From assembly GCA_028583605.1 (NCBI GenBank), contig CM053327.1, positions 16,727,629-16,791,628 of the forward strand: a stretch of 64,000 nt of DNA, given 5' to 3'. This stretch comes from Dastarcus helophoroides (Eukaryota > Arthropoda > Insecta > Coleoptera > Bothrideridae). Position 1 is the stretch's first letter. The number at the start of each line of letters is the position of its first letter. Under the pieces are notes generated by a model. That model saw nothing but the letters and a program-made list of their open reading frames with translations, did not search any database and was not told the DNA's origin. This document shows positions 1 through 11,212 of the stretch, piece after piece. The translations under genes and the position numbers were made by a program.

Positions 1-121
1 GTTTGCCGAAATTTCTGAGCGCTTACCTTGCCGTTTGATTTATTATCGCGGCCGCTTTCCCCCTTATCAATTTTTTAGAAAATTTCAATTAAACTTTATA
101 ACTACATTTTGTTACAATACT
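1..121 (-). mobile_element. Gypsy-type LTR, U3 end only, cut by the window edge
   Basis: Read on the minus strand this begins AGTATTGTAACAAAA and continues as the same LTR that lies complete at 56654-56979 and, inverted, at 52480-52815. Shared landmarks are the TTTCTAGAAAATT-like and TTTGCCGAAATTTCTG-like blocks. Only the first third (U3 side) is inside the window; the TATA box and U5 lie to the left. It is either a solo LTR or the edge of another copy. The insertion has small differences from the two other LTRs, so it is a separate, older or divergent copy. Confidence 0.85.
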
Positions 122-189
122 AAAAAAGCACTCTGATGTAGGAGGTACGAAAAGTAGGATACGTAAAGTGAATAAGTAAAATTAAAAGT

Positions 190-285
190 AGTGGTGGCAG
201 TGGCTCTGTAGTTAAGGAGTCTGGCTCTCACGTGAAGGTCCCGGGATCGAACCCCGGTCACCGATCACACATTTTTTAATTCTAC
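190..285 (+). repeat. tRNA-derived SINE head (copy 1)
   Basis: A box-A-like stretch (TGGCTCTGTAGTTAAGGAG, from 201) and a box-B-like stretch (GGGATCGAACCCC, from 243) are spaced as in a tRNA. The T arm folds perfectly (CCGGG / loop ATCGAAC / CCCGG) and a D arm GGCTC/GAGTC can form, but no acceptor stem or anticodon stem pairs convincingly, so it is not a functional tRNA. It is followed by GATCACACATTTTTT, which resembles the tail of the minus-strand SINE at 3596-3690, suggesting one family. Confidence 0.55.
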
Positions 286-330
286 TACAATTTCAGAACT
301 GGGATTAGGGATCTATCTGACAGCATAGTA

Positions 331-566
331 CTTACAGTGTCTCACACTCAAAGTCGGACACCCAGAAATAATTAAAGGAACAACGAAACATACGACACTT
401 ATTATTGACGAAAATATATCAAGATAGAATGTTATTGATAACTATATCTAATGTAAATTAATATAATTATAACCTAAAATTGTTACTTTAGGTACTGTAA
501 AAACCTATGCAAAGCTAATCTCGTAATGATGTTAGCTCACACTTGAAAGTTGGACAGGATAAATGG
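331..566. repeat. Tc1-type IR/DR terminus (two direct repeats)
   Basis: Two related blocks in the same orientation, about 200 bp apart: CTCACACTCAAAGTCGGACA (from about 337) and CTCACACTTGAAAGTTGGACA-like (from about 537). Some Tc1 elements carry such paired direct repeats inside each terminal inverted repeat, and the Tc1-like transposase C-terminus starts just to the right. The opposite end of the element was not found. Confidence 0.45.
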
Positions 567-594
567 CAATGAATATTAGTTGTAATAATTGCGG

Positions 595-790
595 CTAATA
601 ATTTGTCGGGCCACCTCCAGTCTTAATGACAGTCTGTAGACGTCGAGGCATAGAAGAGATCAATGTTTTTACAATGTTCGATAAAATATTATTGCATTCA
701 TCCCCCGTAATACATCCTTATGTCTCTATTTAATTAATCCCCCAAATCTTTCTATTGGGCTGAGAATTGCAGATTTCGAAGGTGATTAAC
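595..790 (-). pseudogene. Tc1-like transposase, C-terminal remnant
   Basis: Minus-strand translation ends SMPRRLQTVIKTGGGPTNY followed by a TAG stop at 595-597. This is the characteristic C-terminus of Tc1-family transposases (MPRR...V...GG.T.Y). About 35 codons upstream, in another frame, lies SPIERFG, matching the SPDLNPIE-type motif near the third catalytic acidic residue, so at least one frameshift separates the two. The catalytic DDE core upstream is not recognisable up to about 900. Direct repeats of IR/DR type lie immediately downstream (331-566). Non-functional relic; the family call is good, the exact subfamily unknown. Confidence 0.75.
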
Positions 791-1596
791 TAAATGAGAG
801 CAGTTATATAGAAACCATTGGTGAACGAGAGCAGTAATTTGTTTTGGATTCTTGTCCCGTTTCAGCAAAGACGTGATTCCCAACCCAAAATTTCAGTATT
901 TTTACACAAAAGGGTTTATAAGATATCAAGGCACATAATTATTTTTATGAAATGCAAATGTTTTTATCTCCTATTCCTACAACTGTCATGCAACCCCAAA
1001 ACGAAGATACCTCCTCGACCATCTGGCAACAATTTCATAGAAAATTAAATGGCAATGAAAAACGTCGTGAATTTATAAAAATTTCTTAATTTAGGTAATA
1101 TTGATTGCGATTGCAGATAAAAATAGTGTATGTACCCGGAGTAAAAGCACAATCCTGGACTGAGATGTTTACATCGTCGTCCGGAAATATATTGCTTTTA
1201 CTACTATACATATACACCATTATACCATTTTTTGTCTTCTTAAATATTTTGGGGAATTTCGGTATTTCTATATTTTTAATAATAAAAAAATTGTAAATAC
1301 AAATACAAAAACATTTGAAGACACGACGTTATTTTTTTAGTCGTCCAAAATATTTATAGTTACACCATTTTTTTTTTATTCCGCTTCACTTTTGGGGCTT
1401 CCATTTAACATCTTGAGCAGCATCCCTTCAAATCTGCCTTTAATATTCCTAATGTGTCGCAAGTTATATACAAATTATTCATCATTTTTCGTGAATGAAT
1501 TCTGGTTTCCTTCAACTTCGCATTTCAACGGTGAACATTTTTAAAAATGCAAAATTATAACTAACGCACCACCACGACTAGAATAGAATAATAGAT
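791..1596. other. No recognised gene; probable decayed Tc1 flank
   Basis: AT-rich sequence with short open frames but no domain I recognise. The part next to 790 may still be transposase-derived; the rest shows nothing identifiable. Confidence 0.4.
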
Positions 1597-1895
1597 TCAA
1601 AGGTTTGCACTCATTTTAGTACCCGCTAGAATTGAAGACCGCATGCAATATTTATATCAGTCATAGACATTGTGGATTGGTTTCTCTTTTAAGTGTTCAG
1701 TGATATAACCTGAAATAAAATTGTTAGCACAGTGTTGTTCTTAGAAGTAAAAGTTGAGTTTTATTGGACTAGAAGTAGTCTAAAATGAGCCCTTATAAAT
1801 TGTCTACATGTTAGTAAAAGTTTCATTAAAACCGATGTATCAGTTTCTGAGATTAGCCCCGGACAAAGATTAGTCGATAGACAGACAGATGCTTT
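1597..1895 (+). repeat. Dispersed ~300-bp repeat, copy 1
   Basis: Diverged direct repeat of 63297-63594. Shared blocks in order: TCAAAGGTTT, TTTAGTACCCGCTAGAATTG, TATATCAGYCATAGACAT, TTATTGG, GCCCGGACAAA-like, and the ending GACAGACAG. The ending (cgat..cagtttc..gcccggacaaa..gacagacag) is typical of 3' ends of insect RTE-like LINEs or SINEs, so this is probably a retrotransposon 3' fragment. No coding sequence survives. Confidence 0.65.
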
Positions 1896-2325
1896 TTAAT
1901 GTGGATTATGTTCGGCAAAATGAACACACTTAAAATTTTATCCTTTTAAAATTGTGACTGATTTTAATTTTTTTTATTATTATACCTTATGGATCTTGCG
2001 TCACACTCGAACACAAGTAAATCAATGTGACTGGATTTGCTAAAGCCAGCCTGGTATTGTTCCTTTTGTCTAACTAGTTTACATTATTTGATTAGTTCTA
2101 ATAGAGGTTGGTTGCATATCCAATGTTCCATACTCTGCTTCACAACCAACTTGATACGCTCATGAACGTTGTGTTGCCTATTAAAGAATATAGATGTTTA
2201 AATAAATCGATTTTAACATTATTGGTACTTTCACTAATTCACATTCACATTCGACTAACTACTGAAGTGTAATGAAAGTTGCCGATAAATGATGGCAATT
2301 TAATTTTTAAGGTATACGATATTTT
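1896..2325. other. No recognised feature
   Basis: AT-rich unique-looking sequence; the last 8 bases (GATATTTT, 2318-2325) are the left target duplication of the hAT element that follows. Confidence 0.4.
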
Positions 2326-3268
2326 TAGTGTTGGAATAATCGAACGATTTTCAGAATCGAATACATTGAATTCGAATACTTTTAAGAATCGAATAAATAT
2401 TCGAATACAAAGAATCGAATTATGGAATAATAAAATACCTACTAGCAAAATTGTCTCGGCGGCCTATTCGAGGTATGTGGTGGCGAGATATGACTTTCGA
2501 TTTCACTACTTCCGTACCTATGCCCATAATTGGTAATTCCCTAATTGAATGTATTTAAATTTCTTAGTATAAATAAATCTTGAAGTTTTAGAATTCACAT
2601 ACGTATCTTTAACTTTGATTGGATTCGCACTGTATTTCCAGATATTGTTAAATTTCATTATTAAAATTGAGAGCCAGATTTTAAAAAGTACTTAAGCATT
2701 TCGTTATTTAATAATTTTATGAGAAGGATGAAGCAATAAATTAAAATTAGATACATATTCGAATGCATGAGTGTGCGAGCATAATGCGTAACCAACCATC
2801 CCGAATAAAAATGGTCTCGAATAAAATACGCATTCAATAATGCATATATAAGATCTCGAATACAAGAATCGGGTACAGTATTCAACATCGGAGAAGTTAA
2901 GAATCGGAGATGTAGCGTAGTTAGGAGACCGATTCTATTCGCTACTCAGCATTTCAATGTTTTGTTTTATCGGACTACCACAATCTCGAATACACATTTT
3001 GTATTCGAATACACATTTTGTATTCGAATACACATTTTGTATTCGAATACATATTTTGTATTCGAATGCAAGCAAGTACCCGAGAACTTATGAATCATGC
3101 GATGATGAGATGTTTCTTGCGCGAGGCGAGAACCGATTCTATTCATATTCTCACTTCAACTCACGAAGTCTGGAAGTATTCGAATACTTCAGTTGAGAAT
3201 CGGATGTATTCGATATCTTGGTAGAATCGAATACATCTCACAACTTGTATTCGAATAGCCCAACACTA
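2326..3268. mobile_element. Non-autonomous hAT-type element, family A
   Basis: The left end reads TAGTGTTGGAATAATCGAAC and the right end, reverse-complemented, TAGTGTTGGGCTATTCGAAT, giving terminal inverted repeats of about 20 bp. The element is flanked by an exact 8-bp duplication GATATTTT (2318-2325 and 3269-3276), the duplication length of hAT transposons. It is 943 bp and has no transposase. The interior is dominated by TTCGAATAC/GAATCGAAT words on both strands, and contains a 19-bp tandem array (2984-3068). Superfamily from TIR plus TSD; mobilising partner unknown. Confidence 0.85.
2984..3068. repeat. 19-bp tandem array, ~4.5 copies
   Basis: Unit ATTCGAATACACATTTTGT repeated at 2984, 3003, 3022 and 3041 plus a partial copy; the fourth has one C-to-T change. 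Each unit holds the palindrome TTCGAA, so either strand offers the same word. The array lies inside hAT-type element A. Confidence 0.9.
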
Positions 3269-3276
3269 GATATTTT

Positions 3277-3595
3277 AATCTTAAGTTTATTTTTAAACAC
3301 AAAGTGATTATAAATTAAATCTATATGTAAACCTAATTTTCAGAGGAGTGAAGGGAGGTACACACTTGTCATGGCCAAAAGTTTATGTTTCCACTGGGAA
3401 AATTTAAATTCGAATATGATCTTGTTGGCCATGAAAACATTTAAGCTTTTGATATTTTTTTTTTTTGAAAACTTCTTTAGACGTTTTGAGCAAATTTTGA
3501 TGGGGGAAAATTTGATGTTTTGTACGCTAATGTTGCGTTACCAACATGCTCTAATATTAACATTATGTGTAGCTATGATAAGCCAAAGAAAAAAA
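3277..3595. other. No recognised feature
   Basis: AT-rich with a poly-T run at about 3459; short open frames on the plus strand have no recognisable domain. Confidence 0.4.
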
Positions 3596-3690
3596 TGCGT
3601 GATATGTACCGAATATTAAACCCGGGACCTACCACGCGAGAATCTACATCTACCGCCTTACCAATTGCGCTATATCATCCGTTGATAAAT
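3596..3690 (-). repeat. tRNA-derived SINE head (copy 2)
   Basis: On the minus strand, box A is TAGCGCAATTGGTAAGG and box B is GGTCCCGGGTTTAATATTC. The T stem CCGGG/TTCGG is still pairable around a TTTAATA loop. The 3' side continues ATATCACGCATTTTTTT, similar to the GATCACACATTTTTT after the SINE at 190-285. Box B lacks the invariant CGA, so RNA polymerase III activity is doubtful. Confidence 0.5.
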
Positions 3691-3712
3691 TGTAACTCGC
3701 ATTTTAACAATA

Positions 3713-4652
3713 GTTTGGTTCACAAGTTGAAAAACGTGTTTATCCTTGCTACTGCGGGTTAAAACTAGGTGTGATAGCTCATTGGATTCGTAATCACTTT
3801 TAGAAAAATGTGCAAAACTTTCAAACTCGCACATAAACAATTGCAAAAGTTATTAACATTAACATGTAAAGAATCCCAAAAAAAGGGGTGCATATTTTTG
3901 CAAATAATTCAAAAACTATTGATGTTAGAGAAATTTCAAAAATAGATCCTTAGAGGAGGAAATTTCCGAAACAAAATTTCGACTCCCGGAACTTCACCTT
4001 TATTATTTATACTTTTAATTAAATGTTATTAAGTATAGTTGTTAAAAGCTTTCCACAAAACGTAATAATTTTATGAGTTTAACAATTATCCGGCTTAGAA
4101 CCTAAACGAGAACTCCAAAAAAATTAGTTAATTTAACAGTAAGCTCATTTTATGGAAAATCAGTGGATAAATGTTTTACCTGCGGAACATTTTTCCTTCA
4201 AGTGTCTAGATAATACCTTATTGTGTTCAGATTTTTAAATTAATATTTTATAGGGTAAAAAAAATTTTTAGTTGCAACGACTGGTTTTGAGAAAGCATAA
4301 TGGCACACTACCGACCACGCGGAGCCCCATTTTCGACATTTAATTAAAAGTATAAATAATAAAGGTGAAGTTCCAGGAGTTGACATTGTTTTTCGAAAAT
4401 TTCCTCCTTTTAAAGAATCTATTTTTAAAATTTCTTTAACATCAATAGTTTTTGAGTTATTTGCAAAAATAGACCCCCTTTTTTGGGATTATTTAGTTGT
4501 TAATAACTTTTGCAATTGTTTAGGTGCGGGTTTGAAACTTTTGCATGTTTCTTTCCAAGTGATTACGAATCCAATGAGCTATCACACATATTTTAACTCG
4601 CAGTAGCAAAAATAAACACGTTTTTCAACTTGTGAAACAGACTAATATCCAT
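3713..4652. mobile_element. Fold-back (long inverted repeat) element
   Basis: Two arms of about 320 bp (3713-4032 and 4333-4652) are reverse complements with scattered differences. Landmarks in the left arm are CACAAGTTGAAAAACGTGTT, ATAGCTCATTGGATTCGTAA and CACCTTTATTATTTATACTT; each recurs inverted on the right. The 300-bp centre is AT-rich and non-coding. No clear target duplication. A single diverged arm of the same family lies at 51041-51310. Superfamily not assigned. Confidence 0.8.
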
Positions 4653-6765
4653 ACATTTGGTGTACAATATATGAGTTAAATTGACTACATGAAAGGTTCA
4701 ATGTGTGTATACTATGCATTGTTTAATTTGTGTTTTAGTTTAATTATTATTTTAATTGTTTAATTGTAGAATCAGGGAGCAGTACAGTAACTAGGAAATA
4801 ACAGTGTTTTCTTTTTTGAATTTTCAAATTAATTATGATATCAAAAATTTAAGTTTTCCAATTTGTAAATTACTGTCACATGTATAGCGTCAATTTAAAG
4901 TTTTTACTTCTATGAGCATAAATACAATGAAAAGATTCGTAGTGCAGATGAAATGGTTCGTTAAAATTGGTCCTACGTAAAGGTTTATTGGGGTAACAAA
5001 ACTTAGTTCGTTACTTAATGTAATGAAATCTCAACGAATGCCGTTCATGTTTTAATGTCATATATTTATCGATTCAATGATCATTCGTTATTAATTTTAT
5101 GAATACAATTCGTAATATTTATGAATTGTAATAATTGGTTGAATGAACAGAAGTATTGATACAATGAATCTTATTCGTTGGTAGGATTGTTAGATGTTTC
5201 TGTTACCATAATGTTCACTGTTGTCATTGTAACGAATTTTATTGGATAGTAATAGTGCACAAAATTTTATTAATATAATAATGTTAAATCATCAATTTCT
5301 CCCCCTGTGCAACATGTAAAGAGTTGACTTTGTGGTTTTTTCTAATTTAGATTGTAGTTTCTCGATGTATTTAGATGTTTAACAAGAAGTAAACAATAAT
5401 TCCCGCTAATCTTTGATACTCTTTTCATTATATGCTTCTTCTTTCATTATCTGATTCGTTTTTATGGAGTGAGTATGGAGGCATTGTCTACGTTCATCTG
5501 TTCGTATGTGTATCTACCAAACATATTTCATTAATATTGATTGCAGAATTACCTTAAAATATCAAAACCAAATAGGTAACTTACACTTACTTTTAGAAAT
5601 ATTTTCCTTAATTTTGAGCTACTCCAATGAAACCTTGATGTGATTTTTTCACATGATGAAGTTATCCCGAAAAATAAGTATGTTGTTTATAATCTTGTTC
5701 CAAGTATTTATTCATCTGTGTGATCAAGAACAACGTTATTTAATCTGTATGGAAGAAAAAATGAAGAATGTGCTGGGTTTATTTAAACCATATGCACCAT
5801 CATGTCGGAATTTATTAAAAGCGCCATTTTTCCACTGGTGTTTTGCTTCTAAATGATTTTGAATATGGTTAAGTGAAGCTACACCTTATAATAAGTGTAA
5901 TACAAACAACTGAACAAGGCAAAACTTAATATTTAATAATAATAGTTACCTTTTCCTTTCTAAACATTTAGTAAATATTTCACAGAAAGCCCTCACTGTA
6001 TCATTTCGTTTAATCTGCAAACGACTGAACCAAATTGAGTTATTTTGAAGGTAGTGTGCGAAATGATAATGGCAAGATGGCAAGCACATGTACTTTCTTA
6101 TTATAAATTAGCGAATCCTGGGTTCAATTGATTCTTACGTTATTGTAGCGTATGATTTTCATTAATTTATGTTATTTGTTCGTTACAACAATGAATCATA
6201 AAACATTAAACTAGAAATAGATTATCATATAACACTTTACTACGATATTACAATGAACACAATTTGTAAAACTGTTCGTAAATTGGCAATGAACGTTATT
6301 CTTTTATCCAATAATATAGTTCAATAGATTTATGAAAATTTTGTTGCTTAAATAAATCTTTTGCATCCATCCATTTATTAGTACAGTGAATGGTCATTTA
6401 TTTTGACAATGAACTCCATCATGATTTGCTCAAAAACTGTACATAATATTTGGTTACATTAATTAAAAAAATTATTGTCCCCATAAAACCTTGTCAAAAA
6501 CCATTTGTTATTGATATTATAAACAGTATTTTTTTTCTATGTAATCGTGTGCAAGATAATCGTGGTCAACAAAAGGGAAGCATTATTTATCAAAATAATC
6601 ATTATCAGTCTAACTAAGCCTAAGTAGAGTTTTTAGACTTTTCAATAAACTAAATGTTGGAAATGCCCTCCCCTGCTGGGATATAACCCAACATTCTTCT
6701 CCGCATAGGACATGATGGCTGTAGCTCTAAAGAGGTGTACATTTTAGGACACATGTATATAAAAA
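4653..6765. other. AT-rich stretch without a recognised gene
   Basis: Rich in words such as ATTCGTTAC, ATTCGTT and ATGAAC around 4920-5240 and again, often inverted, at 6170-6420. This hints at a decayed inverted-repeat element of about 1.4 kb, but no ends or target duplication could be fixed. A 67-codon open frame at 5653-5856 has a hydrophobic start but no recognisable family and is probably fortuitous. Confidence 0.35.
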
Positions 6766-6870
6766 TTGAAAAACAGAACTTGTCCCCTGAAACCAAGAAA
6801 GATTAAAAAAACACAACAAAGGTTGCTCTAACGCGTTTCGACAGCCAAGCTGTCATCTTCAGAGAGAAAC
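6766..6870 (-). mobile_element. Penelope-like element terminal fragment (hammerhead family 2)
   Basis: A block of about 105 bp that recurs at 27943-28052, 31491-31592 and 45806-45912. On the minus strand it runs from the hammerhead through GTTGTGTTTTT-like sequence to TTGGTTTCAGGGGACAAGTT. In the 28-kb copy the same block follows a GIY-YIG endonuclease remnant, which identifies it as a Penelope-like element terminal repeat (pLTR). Confidence 0.7.
6824..6867 (-). ncRNA. Hammerhead ribozyme motif, intact core (family 2)
   Basis: Minus strand: helix I strand CTCT, core CTGAAGA, helix II GACAGC/GCTGTC closed by TTG, core GAAA, helix III the palindrome ACGCGT, then T as the predicted cleavage-site base, followed by AGAG, which pairs with CTCT. 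All invariant core positions (CUGANGA and GAA) are present. Hammerheads with a one- to three-pair helix III are known from Penelope-like elements and are thought to work as dimers through the palindromic helix III. Activity is inferred, not shown. Confidence 0.75.
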
Positions 6871-8957
6871 ATGTATATAAAAAAAGTCTTATTTTGACTC
6901 CAAATAGGCTCCAGATTGAATTTTGAATCATCCTACATATTTGACGTTACATGTATGCCAATTATACATGTTATAAATTTTAATTAAAATCCGCATCTCA
7001 TGGCAACTTGTGTAATATAGTACGTAGAAACTCCCCCAAACCCACCCGATCGCTTCATCATATACGATCAGAATCATGATTAAATAAAACGGTTGCAACT
7101 TGTTATTTACGTAGATCACTTAGAATTCAAAAAGTGTCGCTTTTCTGAGTGATTTTTGTTGTTGTTGAGACATGGACGTGTTCGAATTTTCCGTACCAAG
7201 ATTTACTCATCGACAGATATTTTTTGATAAATATACTGTATCTCCTGGATAGATTTCTATTAAAAGTAAACGGATTTCCAAACTTACTGAAACTAATACT
7301 GTCAACATCAACTAAAGCTGAAAACATAATACAATCTTGAAACACCGAACCAACAAGCACTATAGTGAAGTGGCTGAACTTTGTTATTATTCAACATAAC
7401 TCTATAACTAGCAAGTTGGTAAGCCTCCTCCTTTCATGAGGAATATGTATCGTGAATATTTTAGATCAAATCTAAATTCATATCTGCGGGGATTTGCCAA
7501 AGATGGAGATCCTGAGAAAAGGTAGACTTGGGAATCACACCTCGCTTCTCCTCAGAAAATAAATGGCTTATAAGTGAATTAGATGAGATCAGACTTTGTT
7601 TGGAACAGATTAGCAATTCTCGCGAGAAATTGCTAAAGTGAATTTCTATGCTTTGGAAAATCTTAGGTGCAGATTAATTTATTATTAAAATAAAGATGTA
7701 TTAATATCATGTCAGTAATCGTTAAGGAGTTAAATAAGTAGGTATTTTATTTCTTACTTATATTAGGATATAAAATTCCATGGCTATGTAATGAAACTTA
7801 TTTATTACCAGCAGAAGCAGTGCAATTAACAATTTTAATTTTTGACAAATATTGTATTTTAAGAAGTACCTACTTAATAGGTACCAAGCGCAAGGTTGCC
7901 ACATTTGTTGCTTATCTTTAGCCTGGCGCATCCACCAATTTTAGCGTAAAAGTTACATTGTCAAAAAGTGTTACTTAAATTTGAAGAAAATATAATTACA
8001 ATTTAAAGATAATGACCCTACACGGATAACCCTTGTGTGTGAATAAAAAATGGAAACCATACATATAAAAAAAAAATTCTAAATTGATAAAAAAAATCTA
8101 TATATCAATTTTATATTTTAGAAACGTCTTTCTTGATAAGAGTCGTCATTCGACAATCTTTTGTTTTCAAGCTGTCAAATAGTGGTAAATTTTTTCATGT
8201 TAATGAAAAGTACCTGAAATTACGATTCCATTGATGTTACTTAATGATACTGATATGGATATTTTTCGAGATAATGAATTTCACGTAAAACGAATAAAGA
8301 TGAATGTTAGGTAGAAAGATCAATTTTAATCAACAACGTCCAGATACACTGTGGAAATTATAGCAGGTTCCGCAATTTCATGATTATCTCTGCCCTTTTT
8401 TTTATTATTTATTTATTATAATTTTTTGAGAACTACGAACAAACTATAGAGGTTATCTTCTTTGCTAGTATTATCAATCAAAATAATCGTGTTAGCCATG
8501 TGTTTTGGAAATGCAAACAATTGAAATTTTCCTACTACATTATGACAATTCAGCGTTGTTTTGCACGCTTCAATTTGTCATTTAAATACTTACATTGTCT
8601 TAGCTGATTTTTAGAATACTTAAAATATTTTAAACAATTAACGGAAGTTTGCTATAAGGTGCCTTGCCTTCCTATTTGTTTATTGCATTGGCGAAATTAT
8701 TCAACAGACCAAGTTTAATTCGTATGATGGGATTGATTGAAGCAGAATATTTTGCTTTGATATTTTTCGCAATTCTAGACACACATTCTTGAGAAATAAG
8801 TAGCTCATTTTACTTCTGAAAATTAGATGCATTTCTTTGTAGTTAAGATATTTATCTGCCAGTGTTCGTAGATGAAAGAGGCCTTATTGTGCCCTGACTA
8901 TTATTTATTTAACATTGCTAAGCCATCTGTATAAATATCTTAATAGTGTTTTGAATC
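6871..8957. other. No recognised gene
   Basis: AT-rich. Short overlapping open frames on both strands near 7127-7360 resemble no family I know. No repeats above background noticed. Confidence 0.35.
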
Positions 8958-10453
8958 CATGGGCGCAGCTAGAGAAACGCTTGGGGACTAAGTCCTGCCT
9001 CAAAAACTCACTTATTTCCCTAAAAATATTCGAACATTATCGAAAATTAAACTTTCAAACAAAAAACTCGGATTTCGATTTAATTCTACACTACTTCGAG
9101 AAAAAGAAGTTTGCTAAAAGTTGAAAGTAAAAATTTGAGGAAAAAAAAGGACAAAATCGTAGATGTTACAAAAAAAATCGAAATTTACACGAAGTAGATA
9201 TTTTTTAAATGATTTACTTGAAACATTGAGTTGAAAATCAAAATCACAGAAAATAGTGTAAAAATTCGGAGTTCAAAATAACCGTAAAGTATCGAAATAT
9301 TTAATAAAAAAGTCTCAATTTCTCAATCGGAATTTTAAGAAAAAAGAAAAGGTTAACATTAGAAGACAAAATTTTGAAAAAGAAGTCAAAAAGTGTTTAA
9401 AGTCAAAATATTCATTTTTCTTAAGTAATTAATAAAGAAAAAAGCATTAAATGAAAATTTAAATTTAAAACTTTGAAAAAAAATATGGGCTTTAAGCAAA
9501 TTTTTGAATATTGAAAATTTATTTTTTTTGAAGTCACTCCACTCACAAAGGCCACCCCTATTATATTTTAAACCTTAAGTGTTGGGAAAAAAAGCAAAAT
9601 TTTTAATTCAGTTTGCAAATTCAAAATTCAAAGAAAAGATAGCAATAAAGGTGGACCTGGAATTGTATGGAAAAAATTAAACTTTAAGAATCAAACTAGA
9701 GCCTTTCAAAAATCGAGTTAAAATTCAAAATTTCGAAAAATATTTGAAATTACGAAAAGTATTTGAAATGTCGAGAATTTGAATGGAAATTTAATTTCCA
9801 AATAGCAGTTGCAAAGCTAAAGGTTGAACACGGAATTGTATAAAAAGAGTTGAAATTTGAAAACAACCAAGAATTTATCCAAAATAAATCGAGTTAAAAT
9901 TTCGAAAAAAATATCAAAATTTTAAAATTTGGAGAAGAACTTTTAACGAAAATGGGAATTTTGTTTTGGTTTCCATCGAAATCTTAGGTAAAAAGGCCTT
10001 AAACTTGAAATCTTAAAAGGTTATAATTTTGTGACTTAAAGTGGAAGTTTCTATAAAAAATCAATACTGCTGGGAAAAACGCAGTTTTGAGTTTCAAATC
10101 GAGAAAAATGCTAGTTTAAAATTTTTAACAATAATTCCAAAAATTTGAAAATGGTATATCTACAAAATTTCATTTAAATCAAATTTTGAGAAGAGGCAAA
10201 ATTTTGAAAAAAATTTGGAGTGTATAAAATTATTTTCTCAAAATTTTAAATTTAAATAAGAAATGATAGAAAGAAAGATCAACATTTTCAGTTCAAATCC
10301 AGAAAAAAATTGAATTGTCCAGAAAAAATTATAGGAAAAACTTTCAAAACTTGAAATCTGAATTATCGAATTTTAGAAATTTTGAAATTAAAATTGGCGA
10401 AGAAGTAATTTTTTTGTAAAATAACGTTAAAATTACCTATAACTCCGCCACTG
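8958..10453. mobile_element. Candidate TIR element around a purine-rich array
   Basis: The left end CATGGGCGCAGCTAG and the right end (reverse complement) CAGTGGCGGAGTTAT match at about 10 of 15 positions and resemble CAGTGGCGGA-type hAT termini. I could not find an 8-bp target duplication, so the boundaries are tentative. The interior is the degenerate A/G-rich array described separately. Confidence 0.35.
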
Positions 10454-11100
10454 GCTAAGATAGAACATCAATGTTATTACATTTTATGGTAGTCTATCCA
10501 TGTACGATGCCTGCAGAGTTTGGTTTAAATATCCTTGAAAATTCGAAAATCAAAAAATAAAAATTTGTTTAAGTAAATTTTTAACACCTTGTATCTTTTT
10601 CACAAAGTTCCAGATACACGTTTATGTGAAACATTCTGCTTAAAATTATTTTTTCTGTCACCTGTTTCATTTAAGGCACTTAAAAAGGGACATCCTGCAT
10701 ACAGATAATCAAACATTTTAAAAATCGAGATCTGTAGAAGAATTTAAAAAGCTAAAAAAGTTGGAATTTCGAAAAAAATCTGAATTTATCAAAAAATTAA
10801 GTCTAAACTCTAAATTTGAAGAAAAATGTCGAAATTTCATAAACAAGGTCAATTTAAAAATAAATTCGAAATTCAATCGAAAGAGTTCTTTAATTTCGAG
10901 AAAGAATGTTAATGCCGAAATTAAAAAAAATATATAGAAAGATTTTCTCAAATTTTCTATTTAGTTATCGAAATTTTAAGCAAAAATAAAAATTGAACTT
11001 GTGAGAAAAAAGTTGTAATAAAAAAACAGAAAAAAAGTTAAAAGTTCTCGAAAGAATCTAAATTTAGAGTCTGAGTCAAAATTTTAAGAATTATTTAAGT
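8990..11100. repeat. Degenerate quasi-tandem AT-rich array (purine-rich on +)
   Basis: Long run of imperfectly repeated words such as TCGAAATTT, TTTTGAGAAAAA and AATTTTGAAAAAA at roughly 20-30-bp spacing, with purines strongly favoured on the plus strand. The same vocabulary fills the interiors of the two TSD-flanked hAT elements at 39096-40677 and 59919-61467. A short non-array gap lies at about 10440-10700. No coding potential. Confidence 0.6.
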
Positions 11101-11157
11101 AGTAGGGGAGCCTAAAAAGTTCCTTGCACAAGGTGCTATTTGTTATTAGATAGCTTC

Positions 11158-11212
11158 GTCTTCTTTTCTTCTTCTTCTTCTTCTTCTTCTTCTTCTTCTT
11201 TTTCTTCTTAGT
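11158..11212 (-). repeat. (GAA)n microsatellite tail of a LINE
   Basis: About 15 consecutive CTT units on the plus strand with two T-rich interruptions. On the minus strand it follows directly on the LINE C-terminal coding end, so it is the 3' simple-sequence tail of that retrotransposon rather than an independent microsatellite. Confidence 0.85.

Noticed and set aside
190..285. Functional tRNA gene
   Set aside because: The T and D arms can form, but neither acceptor nor anticodon stem pairs; it fits a SINE head better.
2326..3268. CRISPR-like array of regular 19-bp repeats
   Set aside because: Repeats are contiguous without spacers, and the sequence is eukaryotic transposon DNA.
8958..10453. 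Confident hAT element around the first array
   Set aside because: The ends match only about 10 of 15 bases and no 8-bp duplication was found; kept only as a low-confidence candidate.
11158..11212. Independent (CTT)n microsatellite
   Set aside because: It begins exactly where LINE coding ends, so it is the element's 3' tail.
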